From Flavobacterium circumlabens (GTDB lineage Bacteria > Bacteroidota > Bacteroidia > Flavobacteriales > Flavobacteriaceae), in assembly GCF_004345565.1 (NCBI RefSeq), contig NZ_SLWA01000001.1, positions 839,892-903,891 on the forward strand: a stretch of DNA of 64,000 nt. Direction: 5' to 3'. The translations under genes and the position numbers were made by a program. This document shows positions 42,810 to 51,441 of the stretch, one piece after another (within the stretch, counting starts at the first letter, position 1; every line of letters starts with the position of its first letter). The notes under the pieces were generated by a model. That model was not told where the DNA came from. It saw only the letters and a list, made by a program, of their open reading frames with translations, and did no database searches.

Positions 42810-44990
42810 ATGAATAAGAAAATTCGAAAGCCGATAAAAAATGAGACCGATCTCTCTAGTAAAATAATAAAAATTTTATCGCAAAGCCCTAATAAAGCAT
42901 TTAATTACAAACAGATAGGAGCAAAGCTTGAACTTGATGATACAAAAAGCAGAAATCAGATTATAAAAGATTTAAAAATTCTGGCTGCTTCAAAGAAAAT
43001 TACAGAATCTGAACCTGGTAAATATTTGGTAAAAGCCGAAAGTCAGGATTATTACGAAGGAACAATTGATATGACAAGCCGTAAAACAGCTTATTTTGTT
43101 TGTCCTGATTTTACAGAAGATGTTTTTATCCCGACCAATAATCTGAACCGTGCGCTGGATAAGGACAAAGTAAAAGTGTATGTTTATAACAGAAGAAAAG
43201 GTAAAAGACCTGAAGGAGAAGTAATTGAAGTTGTAGAAAGAAATAAAACTGACTTTGTCGGAGTTATCGATATTCAGGCCAATTTTGCTTTTGTATCTAC
43301 AGCAAATCCTAAAATGTATACCGATATTTTTATCCCAAAAGATAAAATTGGAGAAGCAGAAAACGGTGATGTTGTTTTGGTTACGATAGAAGACTGGCCA
43401 AAAAGAGCCGATAGTCCGTTTGGATCTGTTGTTAAAGTTTTAGGAAAACCAGGAGAACACAACACGGAGATTCATGCCATTTTAGCCGAATATGGTTTAC
43501 CATCAGATTTTCCGGTAGAAGTAGAGGTTTATGCACAAAAGATAGATACCTCAATTCAGGAAGCTGAAATTGCAAAACGTCGTGATATGCGTGATACACT
43601 TACGTTTACGATAGATCCAAAAGATGCAAAAGATTTTGATGATGCCTTATCTTTCAAAAAGTTAGAAAATGGAAATTACGAAATCGGAATTCATATTGCC
43701 GATGTTTCCTATTATCTCGAAGAAGGAACAATTTTAGATGATGAAGCGTATCAACGCGCAACATCGGTTTATTTAGTCGATAGAGTTGTGCCAATGCTTC
43801 CGGAAGTTTTGTCTAATTTTGCATGTTCGTTACGTCCGAATGAAGAAAAATATACGTTCTCTGCTATTTTTGAAGTTTCAGAAAATGCACAGGTGATTAA
43901 CCAGTGGTTTGGCAGAACAGTAATTTATTCCGATCAGCGATTTGCCTATGAGGAAGCACAATATATCATTGAAACCAAAGACAATACAATTCCGGTTGAT
44001 ATTTCAATCACTGGGGAATCTTATGTAGTTTCAGATGAAATTACGAATGCAACTTTAAAATTAGATGAATTAGCTAAGATTTTAAGAAAGAAAAGAATGG
44101 CCAATGGTGCTATTTCTTTTGATAAAGTCGAAGTAAAATTCAACTTAGACGAACAAGGGGAACCGGAAGGCGTTTATTTTAAAGTTTCTAAAGATGCCAA
44201 TCATCTGATTGAAGAATTTATGCTTTTAGCCAACAGAAAAGTGGCAGAATACATTGGTAAACAAAAGAAAACCTTTATTTACAGGATTCACGATGAACCA
44301 AATGAAGATAAATTAATTGCGATGCAAAGCGTAATTGCCAAATTTGGATATAAAATAGATTTCCGTAATAAAGGCGATATTTCGAAATCACTAAATGCTT
44401 TGATGGAAGAAGTAAACGGTAAAAAAGAGCAAAACTTAATTGATACTCTTGCGATTAGAAGTATGAGTAAAGCCAAATATTCGACAGAAAACATTGGTCA
44501 CTACGGTTTAGCTTTTGATTATTACAGTCATTTTACTTCACCAATTCGTCGTTATCCTGACGTGATGGTACACCGTTTGCTGCAATATTATTTAGATAAA
44601 GGAGCATCTGTAAACGAAGAAGTTTATGAAACGAAGTGTTTACACTGTTCGAATATGGAAAGTTTAGCGACTAACGCAGAACGTGACAGTATTAAATATA
44701 TGCAGGTGAAATACATGCAGGATCATCAGGATGAAGAATTCCTTGGCGTTATTTCCGGTGTTACCGAATGGGGGATTTATGTTGAAATCGTCTCTAACAA
44801 ATGCGAGGGAATGGTAAGAATCAGAGAAATAAAAGATGATTATTATACTTTCGATGAAAAGCAGTATGCCCTGGTTGGAGCAACTTCAGATAGTATTTTA
44901 CAACTGGGAGATGAAATATATGTAAAAGTTAAAAATGCTGATTTAGTTAAAAAACAATTGGATTTTCATTTTTTAAGAAGAGCAGAATAG
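42810..44990 (+). CDS. rnr: Ribonuclease R
   Basis: A 3'-5' exoribonuclease that degrades structured RNA in the cytosol. The 726-residue protein has a winged-helix N-terminus (about 15-75), cold-shock domains (about 80-240), the RNB catalytic domain with IDPKDAKDFDDA (268-279; metal-binding Asp269, 275, 277, 278) and a C-terminal S1 domain (about 640-720). HFTSPIRRYPDVMVHR is the conserved RNB end motif. It is the first gene right of the candidate origin, co-directional with fork movement. It is followed 24 bases later by the DUF2807 gene. Confidence 0.97.
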   Translation: MNKKIRKPIKNETDLSSKIIKILSQSPNKAFNYKQIGAKLELDDTKSRNQIIKDLKILAASKKITESEPGKYLVKAESQDYYEGTIDMTSRKTAYFVCPDFTEDVFIPTNNLNRALDKDKVKVYVYNRRKGKRPEGEVIEVVERNKTDFVGVIDIQANFAFVSTANPKMYTDIFIPKDKIGEAENGDVVLVTIEDWPKRADSPFGSVVKVLGKPGEHNTEIHAILAEYGLPSDFPVEVEVYAQKIDTSIQEAEIAKRRDMRDTLTFTIDPKDAKDFDDALSFKKLENGNYEIGIHIADVSYYLEEGTILDDEAYQRATSVYLVDRVVPMLPEVLSNFACSLRPNEEKYTFSAIFEVSENAQVINQWFGRTVIYSDQRFAYEEAQYIIETKDNTIPVDISITGESYVVSDEITNATLKLDELAKILRKKRMANGAISFDKVEVKFNLDEQGEPEGVYFKVSKDANHLIEEFMLLANRKVAEYIGKQKKTFIYRIHDEPNEDKLIAMQSVIAKFGYKIDFRNKGDISKSLNALMEEVNGKKEQNLIDTLAIRSMSKAKYSTENIGHYGLAFDYYSHFTSPIRRYPDVMVHRLLQYYLDKGASVNEEVYETKCLHCSNMESLATNAERDSIKYMQVKYMQDHQDEEFLGVISGVTEWGIYVEIVSNKCEGMVRIREIKDDYYTFDEKQYALVGATSDSILQLGDEIYVKVKNADLVKKQLDFHFLRRAE

Positions 44991-45014
44991 AAGTTTAATT
45001 TAAAAAATAAAAGT

Positions 45015-45683
45015 ATGAAAAAGTTAATTATAGGAGCTGCAATTTTATTTGTTCAGATGTCTTTTGGTCAGGTTACCAAAGATTTAGGTGATTTTGATTC
45101 GCTAAAAGTATTCGATAAACTAAGTGTAAAATTAGTACAGTCTTCAGAAAATAAGATTGTGATCAAAGGAGCACGTGAGTCAGAAGTTGAAGTTGTTAAT
45201 AAGAAAGGGTTATTAAAACTAAGAATGCCTTTTCCTAAATTATTATCAGGAGATGATTTGGATATTACCGTATATTACAAACATTTAGAACTTATAGACG
45301 TAAATGAAGGTGCCTCTGTTTCCAGTACCGAAGCTATTAAAGCAACTGCTTTTAAAGTTAGCGCTCAGGAAGGCGGTAAAATTAATGTTGAATTAGATGT
45401 TAATAAGCTAAAAGTGAGTTCTGTTTCCGGAGGAGAAATTACCTTAAACGGAAAAGCCGATAACCAGGATGCAAGTTTAGGAGCTGGCGGATATCTTCTG
45501 GCAAGTAAATTAAGCACCGCACAAACTACAGTAAGCGTTTCTGCGGGAGGAAAAGCAGATGTGAATGCTTCTACGCTTGTGGATGCAAAAGTGAGCGCAG
45601 GAGGCTCTATTTACATTTATGGAAAACCGAAACAAATTAATCAAAAAACGGTTTTTGGAGGAAAAATTGAAGAAGTAAAATAA
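45015..45683 (+). CDS. Exported GIN-domain (DUF2807) protein
   Basis: A 222-residue protein with a signal peptide (1-19, SFGQ) and a DUF2807 (putative auto-transporter adhesin head, GIN) beta-helix domain: repeated strands with DVNEGASVSS, SVSGGEITLNGKAD and VSAGGKADVNAS. These are widespread envelope proteins of Bacteroidota with no assigned biochemical role. It lies between rnr and the LysE-type gene, 14 bases before the latter, so it may share their transcript. Confidence 0.88.
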   Translation: MKKLIIGAAILFVQMSFGQVTKDLGDFDSLKVFDKLSVKLVQSSENKIVIKGARESEVEVVNKKGLLKLRMPFPKLLSGDDLDITVYYKHLELIDVNEGASVSSTEAIKATAFKVSAQEGGKINVELDVNKLKVSSVSGGEITLNGKADNQDASLGAGGYLLASKLSTAQTTVSVSAGGKADVNASTLVDAKVSAGGSIYIYGKPKQINQKTVFGGKIEEVK

Positions 45684-45697
45684 GAAATTGTATTTGA

Positions 45698-46378
45698 ATG
45701 ATAAATGATATTTTAGCTGGACTGCCATGGGGACTTTTCCTAAGCTTCATGGTAGGACCGGTATTTTTTATACTACTGGAAACCAGTATTACAAAAGGAT
45801 TCAGAGCCGCAATGGTCTTTGATCTGGGTGTAGTATTAGGTGATATTTTTTTTATAGGAATTGCTTATCTGGGAAGCTATAGATTAATTCAAAGCTTAAA
45901 AGATAAACCGGCACTTTTTGTTTTTGGAGGTATTATTATGCTTGCTTATGGTATAATTTCGTTTGTAAAATTAAAAAACGACGAAAAAATAAACGACGAA
46001 GAAATAGATCGTGATATTATAAAAAGAAACTATGGCAGTTTGTTTATAAAAGGCTTTTTACTTAACGTTATTAATATTGGTGTACTGGGTTTCTGGCTGG
46101 CAGTTATCATTTCTGTAGGACCAAAATTAGATATGCAAAATTCAAGAATGATTACTTTTTTCACATCAGTAATTATTACTTATTTACTGGTTGATTGTAT
46201 TAAAATAATGTTAGCCAAACAGTTAAAATCAAAAATGACTCCAACTAATATTCTTAAAATCAAAAAAGCAATTAGTATTGTCCTAATGATTTTTGGAGTG
46301 GTGTTAATAACTCAGGGTTGGTTTCCAAAAGAAAAAGAAATGGTCAGGAATGCCTTTGAGAAGATTGAGAAGAAGTAG
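45698..46378 (+). CDS. LysE family exporter
   Basis: A 226-residue inner-membrane protein of the LysE/RhtB superfamily: N-terminal LPWGLFLSFMVGPVFFILLETSITKGFRAA is typical of the family's first helices, followed by about five more helices. Members export amino acids or related small molecules; the substrate here is not predictable. A strong terminator follows at 46404-46431, closing the rnr group. Confidence 0.88.
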   Translation: MINDILAGLPWGLFLSFMVGPVFFILLETSITKGFRAAMVFDLGVVLGDIFFIGIAYLGSYRLIQSLKDKPALFVFGGIIMLAYGIISFVKLKNDEKINDEEIDRDIIKRNYGSLFIKGFLLNVINIGVLGFWLAVIISVGPKLDMQNSRMITFFTSVIITYLLVDCIKIMLAKQLKSKMTPTNILKIKKAISIVLMIFGVVLITQGWFPKEKEMVRNAFEKIEKK

Positions 46379-46403
46379 TTTTTAACAACTGAAAATATAA
46401 ATT

Positions 46404-46431
46404 AAAACCTCTGAATTTCAGAGGTTTTTTT
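46404..46431 (+). terminator. Intrinsic terminator after the LysE-type gene
   Basis: AAAACCTCTGA, loop ATT, TCAGAGGTTTT followed by a T run. Confidence 0.9.
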
Positions 46432-46457
46432 GTTTAATCACCGTTCTTAGAATTTAT

Positions 46458-46490
46458 AAACCCGACAGGTTTTTAAAACCTGTCGGGTTT
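46458..46490. repeat. Inverted repeat with CCCGACAGG arms
   Basis: AAACCCGACAGGTTTT and its complement AAAACCTGTCGGGTTT form a near-perfect palindrome of 33 bases. I recall similar CCCGACAGG palindromes scattered in Flavobacterium genomes as small intergenic repeats; a terminator role is also possible. Confidence 0.75.
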
Positions 46491-46500
46491 GTTATTAAGT

Positions 46501-46769
46501 CATCTTCCGGATTCGAAAATAAATCTATATCTAATTTTTTCTAAAAATTAGCCACAATAAAACTCCTGGTTTCCTTAAGGTTTTAGATTCATCGTCCGGA
46601 TTCGAAAATAAATCTATATCTAATTTTTTCTAAAAATTAGCCACAAAAAAACTCCTGGTTTCCTTAAGGTTTTAGATTCATCTTCCGGATTCGAAAATAA
46701 ATCTATATCTAATTTTTTCTAAAAATTAGCCACAAAAAAACCTCCAGGTTTCCCTGAAGGTTTTAGAGG
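46501..46769. repeat. Tandem array derived from the tRNA-Cys 3' end
   Basis: Three units of 89, 89 and 91 bases (starting at 46501, 46590 and 46679) run into the tRNA gene at 46770. Each begins with CATC(G/T)TCCGGATTCGAA, the 17 bases that end tRNA-Cys. Each then carries AATAAATCTATATC, the inverted repeat CTAATTTTT-TCT-AAAAATTAG and a version of the tRNA terminator hairpin. The unit next to the tRNA has the intact terminator; in the others the stem has decayed. Unequal recombination or repeated tRNA-targeted integration could produce this. Confidence 0.9.
46734..46762 (-). terminator. Intrinsic terminator of tRNA-Cys
   Basis: On the minus strand AACCTTCAGG, loop GAAA, CCTGGAGGTT, then seven T, placed just after the tRNA 3' end. 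Confidence 0.92.
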
Positions 46770-46837
46770 CATCGTCCGGATTCGAACCGGAGTAGGAGCT
46801 TTTGCAGAGCCCAGCCTAGCCGCTCGGCCACGACGCC
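46767..46837 (-). tRNA. tRNA-Cys (anticodon GCA)
   Basis: A 71-base cloverleaf on the minus strand. Acceptor stem GGCGTCG pairs with CGATGCC (one G-T pair), D stem GCC/GGC, anticodon stem GGGCT/AGCTC with loop CTGCAAA (anticodon GCA, reading cysteine codons), and T arm TCCGG-TTCGAAT-CCGGA. The discriminator base is U, as expected for tRNA-Cys. CCA is not encoded. Confidence 0.96.
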
Positions 46838-46930
46838 GTAGTTGAACGGATGGCAAAAGTAACTAAAATCTTTAAAATTCAAAACTTTAAAAGTAACTAT
46901 TTTAAAAAATTAGTATTTTATCACCGGAAA

Positions 46931-47290
46931 TTACTCCCTGTTTTCCGTCATTTTTATAGTAACTGATTCAACATCACCACCAATAGGAGGATTTATTTTA
47001 GAAACCCAAACCGTAGTTTTTTCTATTGAATTGATTTCGGCTAAAACACGAATATTGATTCTTTTGGCTACATGTTCCAATAAATGCGAACGAATAGCCA
47101 TTTCTTCGGTAACAATTTTATTCAGATGCACGTAATCAACAGTGTCAGCCAGGTGATCTGTTTGTGCTGATTTTTGCAAATTGGTTTTAATTTTTAGATC
47201 AACAGTATAATCAGATCCTATTTTTCCTTCTTCAATTAGACATCCGTGGTACGAAAAAGTGCGAATGTTTTTTAGTTTTATAACTCCCAT
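46931..47290 (-). CDS. folB: Dihydroneopterin aldolase
   Basis: Converts dihydroneopterin to 6-hydroxymethyl-dihydropterin in folate synthesis. The 119-residue protein has the FolB opening (LKNIRTFSYHGCLIEEG, with the conserved His-Gly), the central DTVDYVHLNKIV segment with its conserved tyrosine, and the catalytic-lysine region near KINPPIGGDVESVTI. Standard length. It stands alone, downstream of nothing co-directional but the tRNA, and its upstream flank overlaps the promoter region of glnS. Confidence 0.93.
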   Translation of the reverse strand: MGVIKLKNIRTFSYHGCLIEEGKIGSDYTVDLKIKTNLQKSAQTDHLADTVDYVHLNKIVTEEMAIRSHLLEHVAKRINIRVLAEINSIEKTTVWVSKINPPIGGDVESVTIKMTENRE

Positions 47291-47382
47291 TTTAAATTTA
47301 GTTTCAGGTTCTAAGTTTCAGGTTTACTGAGAAGTTTCTAAAGAAAACGGTAAACTGTAAACCGAAAACTGTAAACTTTTTT

Positions 47383-47390
47383 ATCTTTGC
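47383..47390 (+). promoter_or_regulatory. -7 element for glnS
   Basis: TATCTTTG, a full match to TAnnTTTG, lies 19 bases before the glnS ATG. It is preceded by a GTAAACTGTAAACCGAAAAC-type short-word repeat. Confidence 0.65.
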
Positions 47391-47408
47391 TAAAATTACT
47401 ATAAAATA

Positions 47409-49526
47409 ATGGCATCAGAAGAGAAATCACTCAATTTTATTGAACAAATCATAGAAGAAGATCTAAAATCAGGTCTGTCAAATAACAAACTTCATTTTCG
47501 TTTTCCACCGGAACCAAATGGTTATTTACACATTGGACATGCAAGTTCTATTGCATTAAATTTTGGTTTAGGAATTGATTATCAGTCTCCTGTGAATTTA
47601 CGTTTTGATGATACCAATCCTGAAAAAGAAGAACAGGAATTTGTGGACGCCATAAAAAAAGATGTGGAATGGTTAGGATATACCTGGTCAGAAGAACGAT
47701 ATGCTTCCGATTATTTTCAGCAGTTATATGACTGGGCAGTTTTATTAATTAAAAAAGATAAAGCCTATGTTGACAGTCAGTCTTCTGAAGATATGGCAAC
47801 TCAAAAAGGAACTCCCTCTACAGAAGGAGTTGATAGTCCGTACAGAAATCGTTCTGTTGAAGAAAATTTAGATTTATTCGAAAGAATGAAAAATGGTGAA
47901 TTTGAGGCTGGTACTCATATTCTCCGTGCAAAAATAGACATGAAATCTACCAATATGCTGATGCGTGATCCAATCATGTACAGGATTTTGCACAAGCATC
48001 ATCATAGAACCGGAGATACCTGGAAAATTTATCCCATGTACGACTGGGCACACGGACAAAGTGATTATTTAGAGCAAATTTCACACTCCTTTTGTACACT
48101 TGAATTTTTGCCGCACCGCGAATTATACGATTGGTTTTTAGATCAGATTTTAGAAGAAAACAAACTGCGTCCAAAGCAAAGAGAATTTGCAAGACGTAAT
48201 CTTTCGCATACGGTTGTTAGTAAAAGAAAATTACAGCAACTGGTTAAGGAAAAGCATGTTAACGGTTGGGATGATCCAAGAATGTCAACCATTTCAGGAT
48301 TAAGAAGACGTGGTTACACCGCTGCTTCCTTACGTAATTTTGCCAATACAATCGGAATTGCGAAACGTGATAATTTAATCAATGTATCTGTTTTAGAATT
48401 CTGTATTCGGGAAGATCTGAACAAAATTGCCCCTCGTGTAATGGCCGTCTTAGATCCTGTAAAACTGATCATTGCCAATTATCCGGAAGGAAAAGAGGAG
48501 TGGCTGGAAGCCGAAAATAATCAGGAAGATGAAAGTGCCGGATTCAGAAAAGTGCCTTTTTCCCGTGAATTATATATTGAAAGAGAAGACTTTTTAGAAG
48601 AAGCACCGGCGAAATATTTCCGTCTGACTTTAGGAAAAGAAGTACGTCTGAAGAATGCCTATATTATTAAAGGTGAAAGTGTTATAAAAGATGCAGAAGG
48701 AAATATTACAGAAATTCACGTAACGTATGATACGGATTCTTTAAGCGGAAGCGGAACAGAAGCAAGTCAAAGAAAAGTATCCGGTACATTGCATTGGGTT
48801 TCTATTTCACATGCAGTTGAAGCCGAAGTTCGTATGTACGATCGTTTGTTTACAGATGAAGCTCCGGACAGTTATAAAGATAAAAATTTCCTTGATTTTG
48901 TGAATCCAAATTCATTAGAAGTGATTACCGGATTTGTGGAACCAAGTTTGGCAACCGCTCAGAATGAAGATAAATTTCAGTTTCAGCGTTTGGGTTATTT
49001 TACTGTTGATAAAGACTCAACTCCTTCAAAATTAGTATTTAATAAAACGGTTGGATTGAAAGATGCCTGGGAAGAAAAAGGTAAAAAGGAAGAAAACAGT
49101 ATCAATAATTCTTTAAAAGAAATCAATAAATATTTTAAAGTTGAGACGAAACCGGAACGCATTGCAATTGAAAGTGCAATAGGGGAGAGCATCAAGAATG
49201 TTTCCAGTTTTTCTCTACTGCAAAATTCATTAAAAAAGAATATTAACAATAATAAGGGTTCGTTACTATTTGCTCAGTTTATTTTAAAATATTCAATTTT
49301 GAAATCAGCCGACTTTGAAGAAGAAGATATCAAAAAATTGTACACGATGTCGTTTAGAAGTGAATCAACTTATGTTCGTTCAAAAGCACTTTTAAATTTA
49401 CGGGATATTGAAAGTGTAAGTTTGAAAAATCAATTTGATGATGAAATTTTGAAATTATATTCTAATCCTCCAAAAAATGCATCTGAAAGAGAAATTGAAA
49501 TTCTTGCAGAAATGGTGAAGAAATAA
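47409..49526 (+). CDS. glnS: Glutamine-tRNA ligase fused to a YqeY-like domain
   Basis: Charges tRNA-Gln with glutamine. The 705-residue protein contains the class I HIGH motif in PPEPNGYLHIGH (33-44), a KMSKS equivalent VVSKRKL near residue 270, and the GlnRS anticodon-binding beta-barrels to about residue 550. The last 145 residues form a YqeY/GatB-tail-like helical domain (about 560-705), known in several bacterial GlnRS fusions, that helps tRNA binding. A dedicated terminator follows. With gltX in the same window, the cell can charge tRNA-Gln directly. Confidence 0.96.
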   Translation: MASEEKSLNFIEQIIEEDLKSGLSNNKLHFRFPPEPNGYLHIGHASSIALNFGLGIDYQSPVNLRFDDTNPEKEEQEFVDAIKKDVEWLGYTWSEERYASDYFQQLYDWAVLLIKKDKAYVDSQSSEDMATQKGTPSTEGVDSPYRNRSVEENLDLFERMKNGEFEAGTHILRAKIDMKSTNMLMRDPIMYRILHKHHHRTGDTWKIYPMYDWAHGQSDYLEQISHSFCTLEFLPHRELYDWFLDQILEENKLRPKQREFARRNLSHTVVSKRKLQQLVKEKHVNGWDDPRMSTISGLRRRGYTAASLRNFANTIGIAKRDNLINVSVLEFCIREDLNKIAPRVMAVLDPVKLIIANYPEGKEEWLEAENNQEDESAGFRKVPFSRELYIEREDFLEEAPAKYFRLTLGKEVRLKNAYIIKGESVIKDAEGNITEIHVTYDTDSLSGSGTEASQRKVSGTLHWVSISHAVEAEVRMYDRLFTDEAPDSYKDKNFLDFVNPNSLEVITGFVEPSLATAQNEDKFQFQRLGYFTVDKDSTPSKLVFNKTVGLKDAWEEKGKKEENSINNSLKEINKYFKVETKPERIAIESAIGESIKNVSSFSLLQNSLKKNINNNKGSLLFAQFILKYSILKSADFEEEDIKKLYTMSFRSESTYVRSKALLNLRDIESVSLKNQFDDEILKLYSNPPKNASEREIEILAEMVKK

Positions 49527-49543
49527 CATCATTAAAATCTATT

Positions 49544-49573
49544 AAAAAGCGCTTATCATAAGCGCTTTTTTTA
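49544..49573 (+). terminator. Intrinsic terminator after glnS
   Basis: AAAAAGCGCTTA, loop TCA, TAAGCGCTTTTT plus further T. Confidence 0.92.
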
Positions 49574-49618
49574 TTATTTAAAATTTCTATTAAAAATTAT
49601 AAAATTATAAATTTTTTA

Positions 49619-50290
49619 GATTAAAATTGACCTTCATAAATTAATTTTAAGCTGTTTTTTTATTTCTTCCACCTCGTTAATCCTCTTTTAAAAAATCATT
49701 AAACAGAACGCTTTATTTTAGTTTTAGATGTCATTTTTGCTTGTTTTTCGGGTTATTAACATATGATTGTTTATAACGTTAAATCAAGATGGATTTGTTA
49801 TAAAATTTAAAATTTTACTTTTTACCTGAGCAATTTTTTAAAATTCTAAATTTTAGTATAATCAATTTTAACTATCGTATTTGTATATGTAATGTTTTTA
49901 ATTATTATTTAGTAAAACTATCATTATTATAATTTTGATAATATAATTCGATTAAAAGTGACCTTCATAAATTGATTTTAAGACGCTTTTTTATTTCTTC
50001 CATAACATTAATCATCTTTTGAATTATTGTTTATTTTTAAGCTTTATTTAAGCTTTAGACCTTATTTTTCTTAGTTTAACGGGTTATTAACATACAATTG
50101 TTTATAAAGTTGCTACTTTTATCCAAGGTCAAATCTAAAGTGTCAAATTTCTGAAAAACACTTAGAATCGAATCTGAGTTTTTCTAAAATTTAAAAATGA
50201 ATAATTTTTTGTTTTTGGAGGGAATTCAAAATCTGAATTCAAAATTAGTTTTATGGTCAATTGTAATTATGATCGTATTTTGATAATACT
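49619..50290. repeat. Diverged tandem duplication of a ~331-base non-coding unit
   Basis: In the long gene gap 49527-50420, the stretch starting at 49619 is repeated from 49950. The best-conserved 160 bases of each copy (49619-49780 and 49950-50111) share GACCTTCATAAATT, TTTATTTCTTCC and GGGTTATTAACATA. The later parts also align (CAATTTTAACTATCGTATTTG against CAATTGTAATTATGATCGTATTTTG in pieces). The second copy ends in a small ORF and a hairpin terminator. No large ORF exists in either copy. Confidence 0.75.
50197..50283 (+). CDS. Possible 28-residue hydrophobic small protein
   Basis: An ATG-initiated frame within the second copy of the duplicated unit encodes 28 residues: a polar start (MNNFLFLEGIQNLNSK) and a hydrophobic end (LVLWSIVIMIVF) that could span a membrane. 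Its stop lies one base before a terminator hairpin. The matching part of the first copy has lost the ATG and has deletions. A near-promoter TACTTTTA lies at 50114-50121. It may be a small membrane protein, a type I toxin-like peptide or chance; the size alone cannot decide. Confidence 0.3.
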   Translation: MNNFLFLEGIQNLNSKLVLWSIVIMIVF

Positions 50291-50312
50291 TATAGCGTAA
50301 AAGTATTTTTTT
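50285..50312 (+). terminator. Terminator-like hairpin
   Basis: AATACTT, nine-base loop, AAGTATT and then T residues, directly after the small ORF. It marks the end of a transcript from within the duplicated unit. Confidence 0.6.
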
Positions 50313-50420
50313 AGAAGATGTTTCATAATTTAAAAATTTCATGGAATTAATTTTACGGGTTATTTGAAATTTTGTCTTTCGCTTTGGCATCAACAATTTT
50401 AATCCTTAAATTTTAATATT

Positions 50421-50900
50421 ATGAAAATTCTATTTTTTACGCTGTCTATTTTATTTGCGAACATCGCCATTTCTCAAACACACCAAATTATCAAACACAA
50501 CGGTGAACAACTTGACGTTAATTTTATAAAAGTCGAAAACGATTTGGTTTATTATACTTTCGACGGAAGTTCTGAAGAACATAAAATTAGCAAATATGCT
50601 GTTTCCAAGATTACCAACAAACAATCTAATCAAACTCAAAAAGTATCCGATAAAGTAATAGTAGATTCAAAATCCGATTATAAATTCGTTACCGTTTTAT
50701 CTCAGGAGAAGACAATAGGATTAAAACAAGCGGCTAATTTTTCGGGAGTTTCGACGAAGACAAAAGGGGAGCCGCCAATTGCAAACCAGAATCATACGGC
50801 TATGAGAATCAAAACCCAATCGGCTTCTAAGGGATATCCGTTTGTAAGTATTGTTCAAAAAGCAGATGGAAAGTATGAGGCTGTTGCTTATGCGTATTAA
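50421..50900 (+). CDS. Hypothetical exported protein
   Basis: A 159-residue protein with a signal peptide (1-19, ending AISQ). Residues 20-70 read as beta strands with a pattern (IIKHNGEQLDVNFIKVENDLVYYTF, seen in parts) found in several small secreted Bacteroidota proteins that pair an N-terminal beta-hairpin with a variable tail. The middle is lysine- and serine-rich; the C-terminus (SKGYPFVSIVQKADGKYEAVAYAY) is a further small sheet. I do not recognise a family. It is the first gene of a plus-strand run with ytxH-like and holin-like genes. Confidence 0.75.
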   Translation: MKILFFTLSILFANIAISQTHQIIKHNGEQLDVNFIKVENDLVYYTFDGSSEEHKISKYAVSKITNKQSNQTQKVSDKVIVDSKSDYKFVTVLSQEKTIGLKQAANFSGVSTKTKGEPPIANQNHTAMRIKTQSASKGYPFVSIVQKADGKYEAVAYAY

Positions 50901-50990
50901 ATTTAGTACTAATAGCTATTAAATTACAATTAATCAATAATTTATAATTCAAAAAAAGAGTACCTTTAGTAATCATTTAAATTTAATATT

Positions 50991-51317
50991 ATGTCAAAAA
51001 ACGTAAATACAGTTGCAGTAATTTTGGCCGGCGCTGCAGTAGGAGCAGCGATCGGAATTTTATTTGCTCCGGATAAAGGATCAAAAACCCGTGCTAAACT
51101 TAAAGAAGGTTTGGACGATGCGAAACATAATTTGCAAGATTCCCTTTCAGCAGGTTCTGAAGTTTTGCGTGAAAAATTTGTTCATGCAAAAGAAAATCTT
51201 GATGGAACTTATGGAGAGTTACTTTCGAATATGAGTTATAAAACAGAAGAAGTAATCAGTTTTTTAGAATCTAAACTAGCTGACTTAAAAGCGCAAAACG
51301 CTAAACTTCAAAAATAA
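50991..51317 (+). CDS. YtxH domain protein
   Basis: A 108-residue protein with an N-terminal hydrophobic helix rich in glycine and alanine (VAVILAGAAVGAAIGILFAPDKGSKTR; YtxH motif) and a charged helical remainder. YtxH proteins are small envelope proteins induced in stress and stationary phase in other bacteria. A near-consensus TACCTTTA lies 23 bases upstream. It forms a unit with the next two genes. Confidence 0.9.
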   Translation: MSKNVNTVAVILAGAAVGAAIGILFAPDKGSKTRAKLKEGLDDAKHNLQDSLSAGSEVLREKFVHAKENLDGTYGELLSNMSYKTEEVISFLESKLADLKAQNAKLQK

Positions 51318-51441
51318 TAATCCGGAAAGCACAAAGCTCAACTTGATTTTGATGATTGTTCTTGTTATTTTAATTTTAGAATAATTAGAAAACAATTTTT
51401 GAATCATGAGTTTTGTGCTTTTTTTAATTCAAATTATAAAT

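Noticed and set aside
46501-46769. Three regularly spaced repeats suggesting a CRISPR array
   Set aside because: The whole 89-base unit is repeated, with no unique spacers, no short direct repeats of CRISPR size and no cas genes. The unit start is the tRNA-Cys 3' end.
49527-50420. A second replication origin in the AT-rich gap after glnS
   Set aside because: No DnaA-box-like nonamers are clear there, gene direction does not change, and the gap is explained by a tandem duplication.
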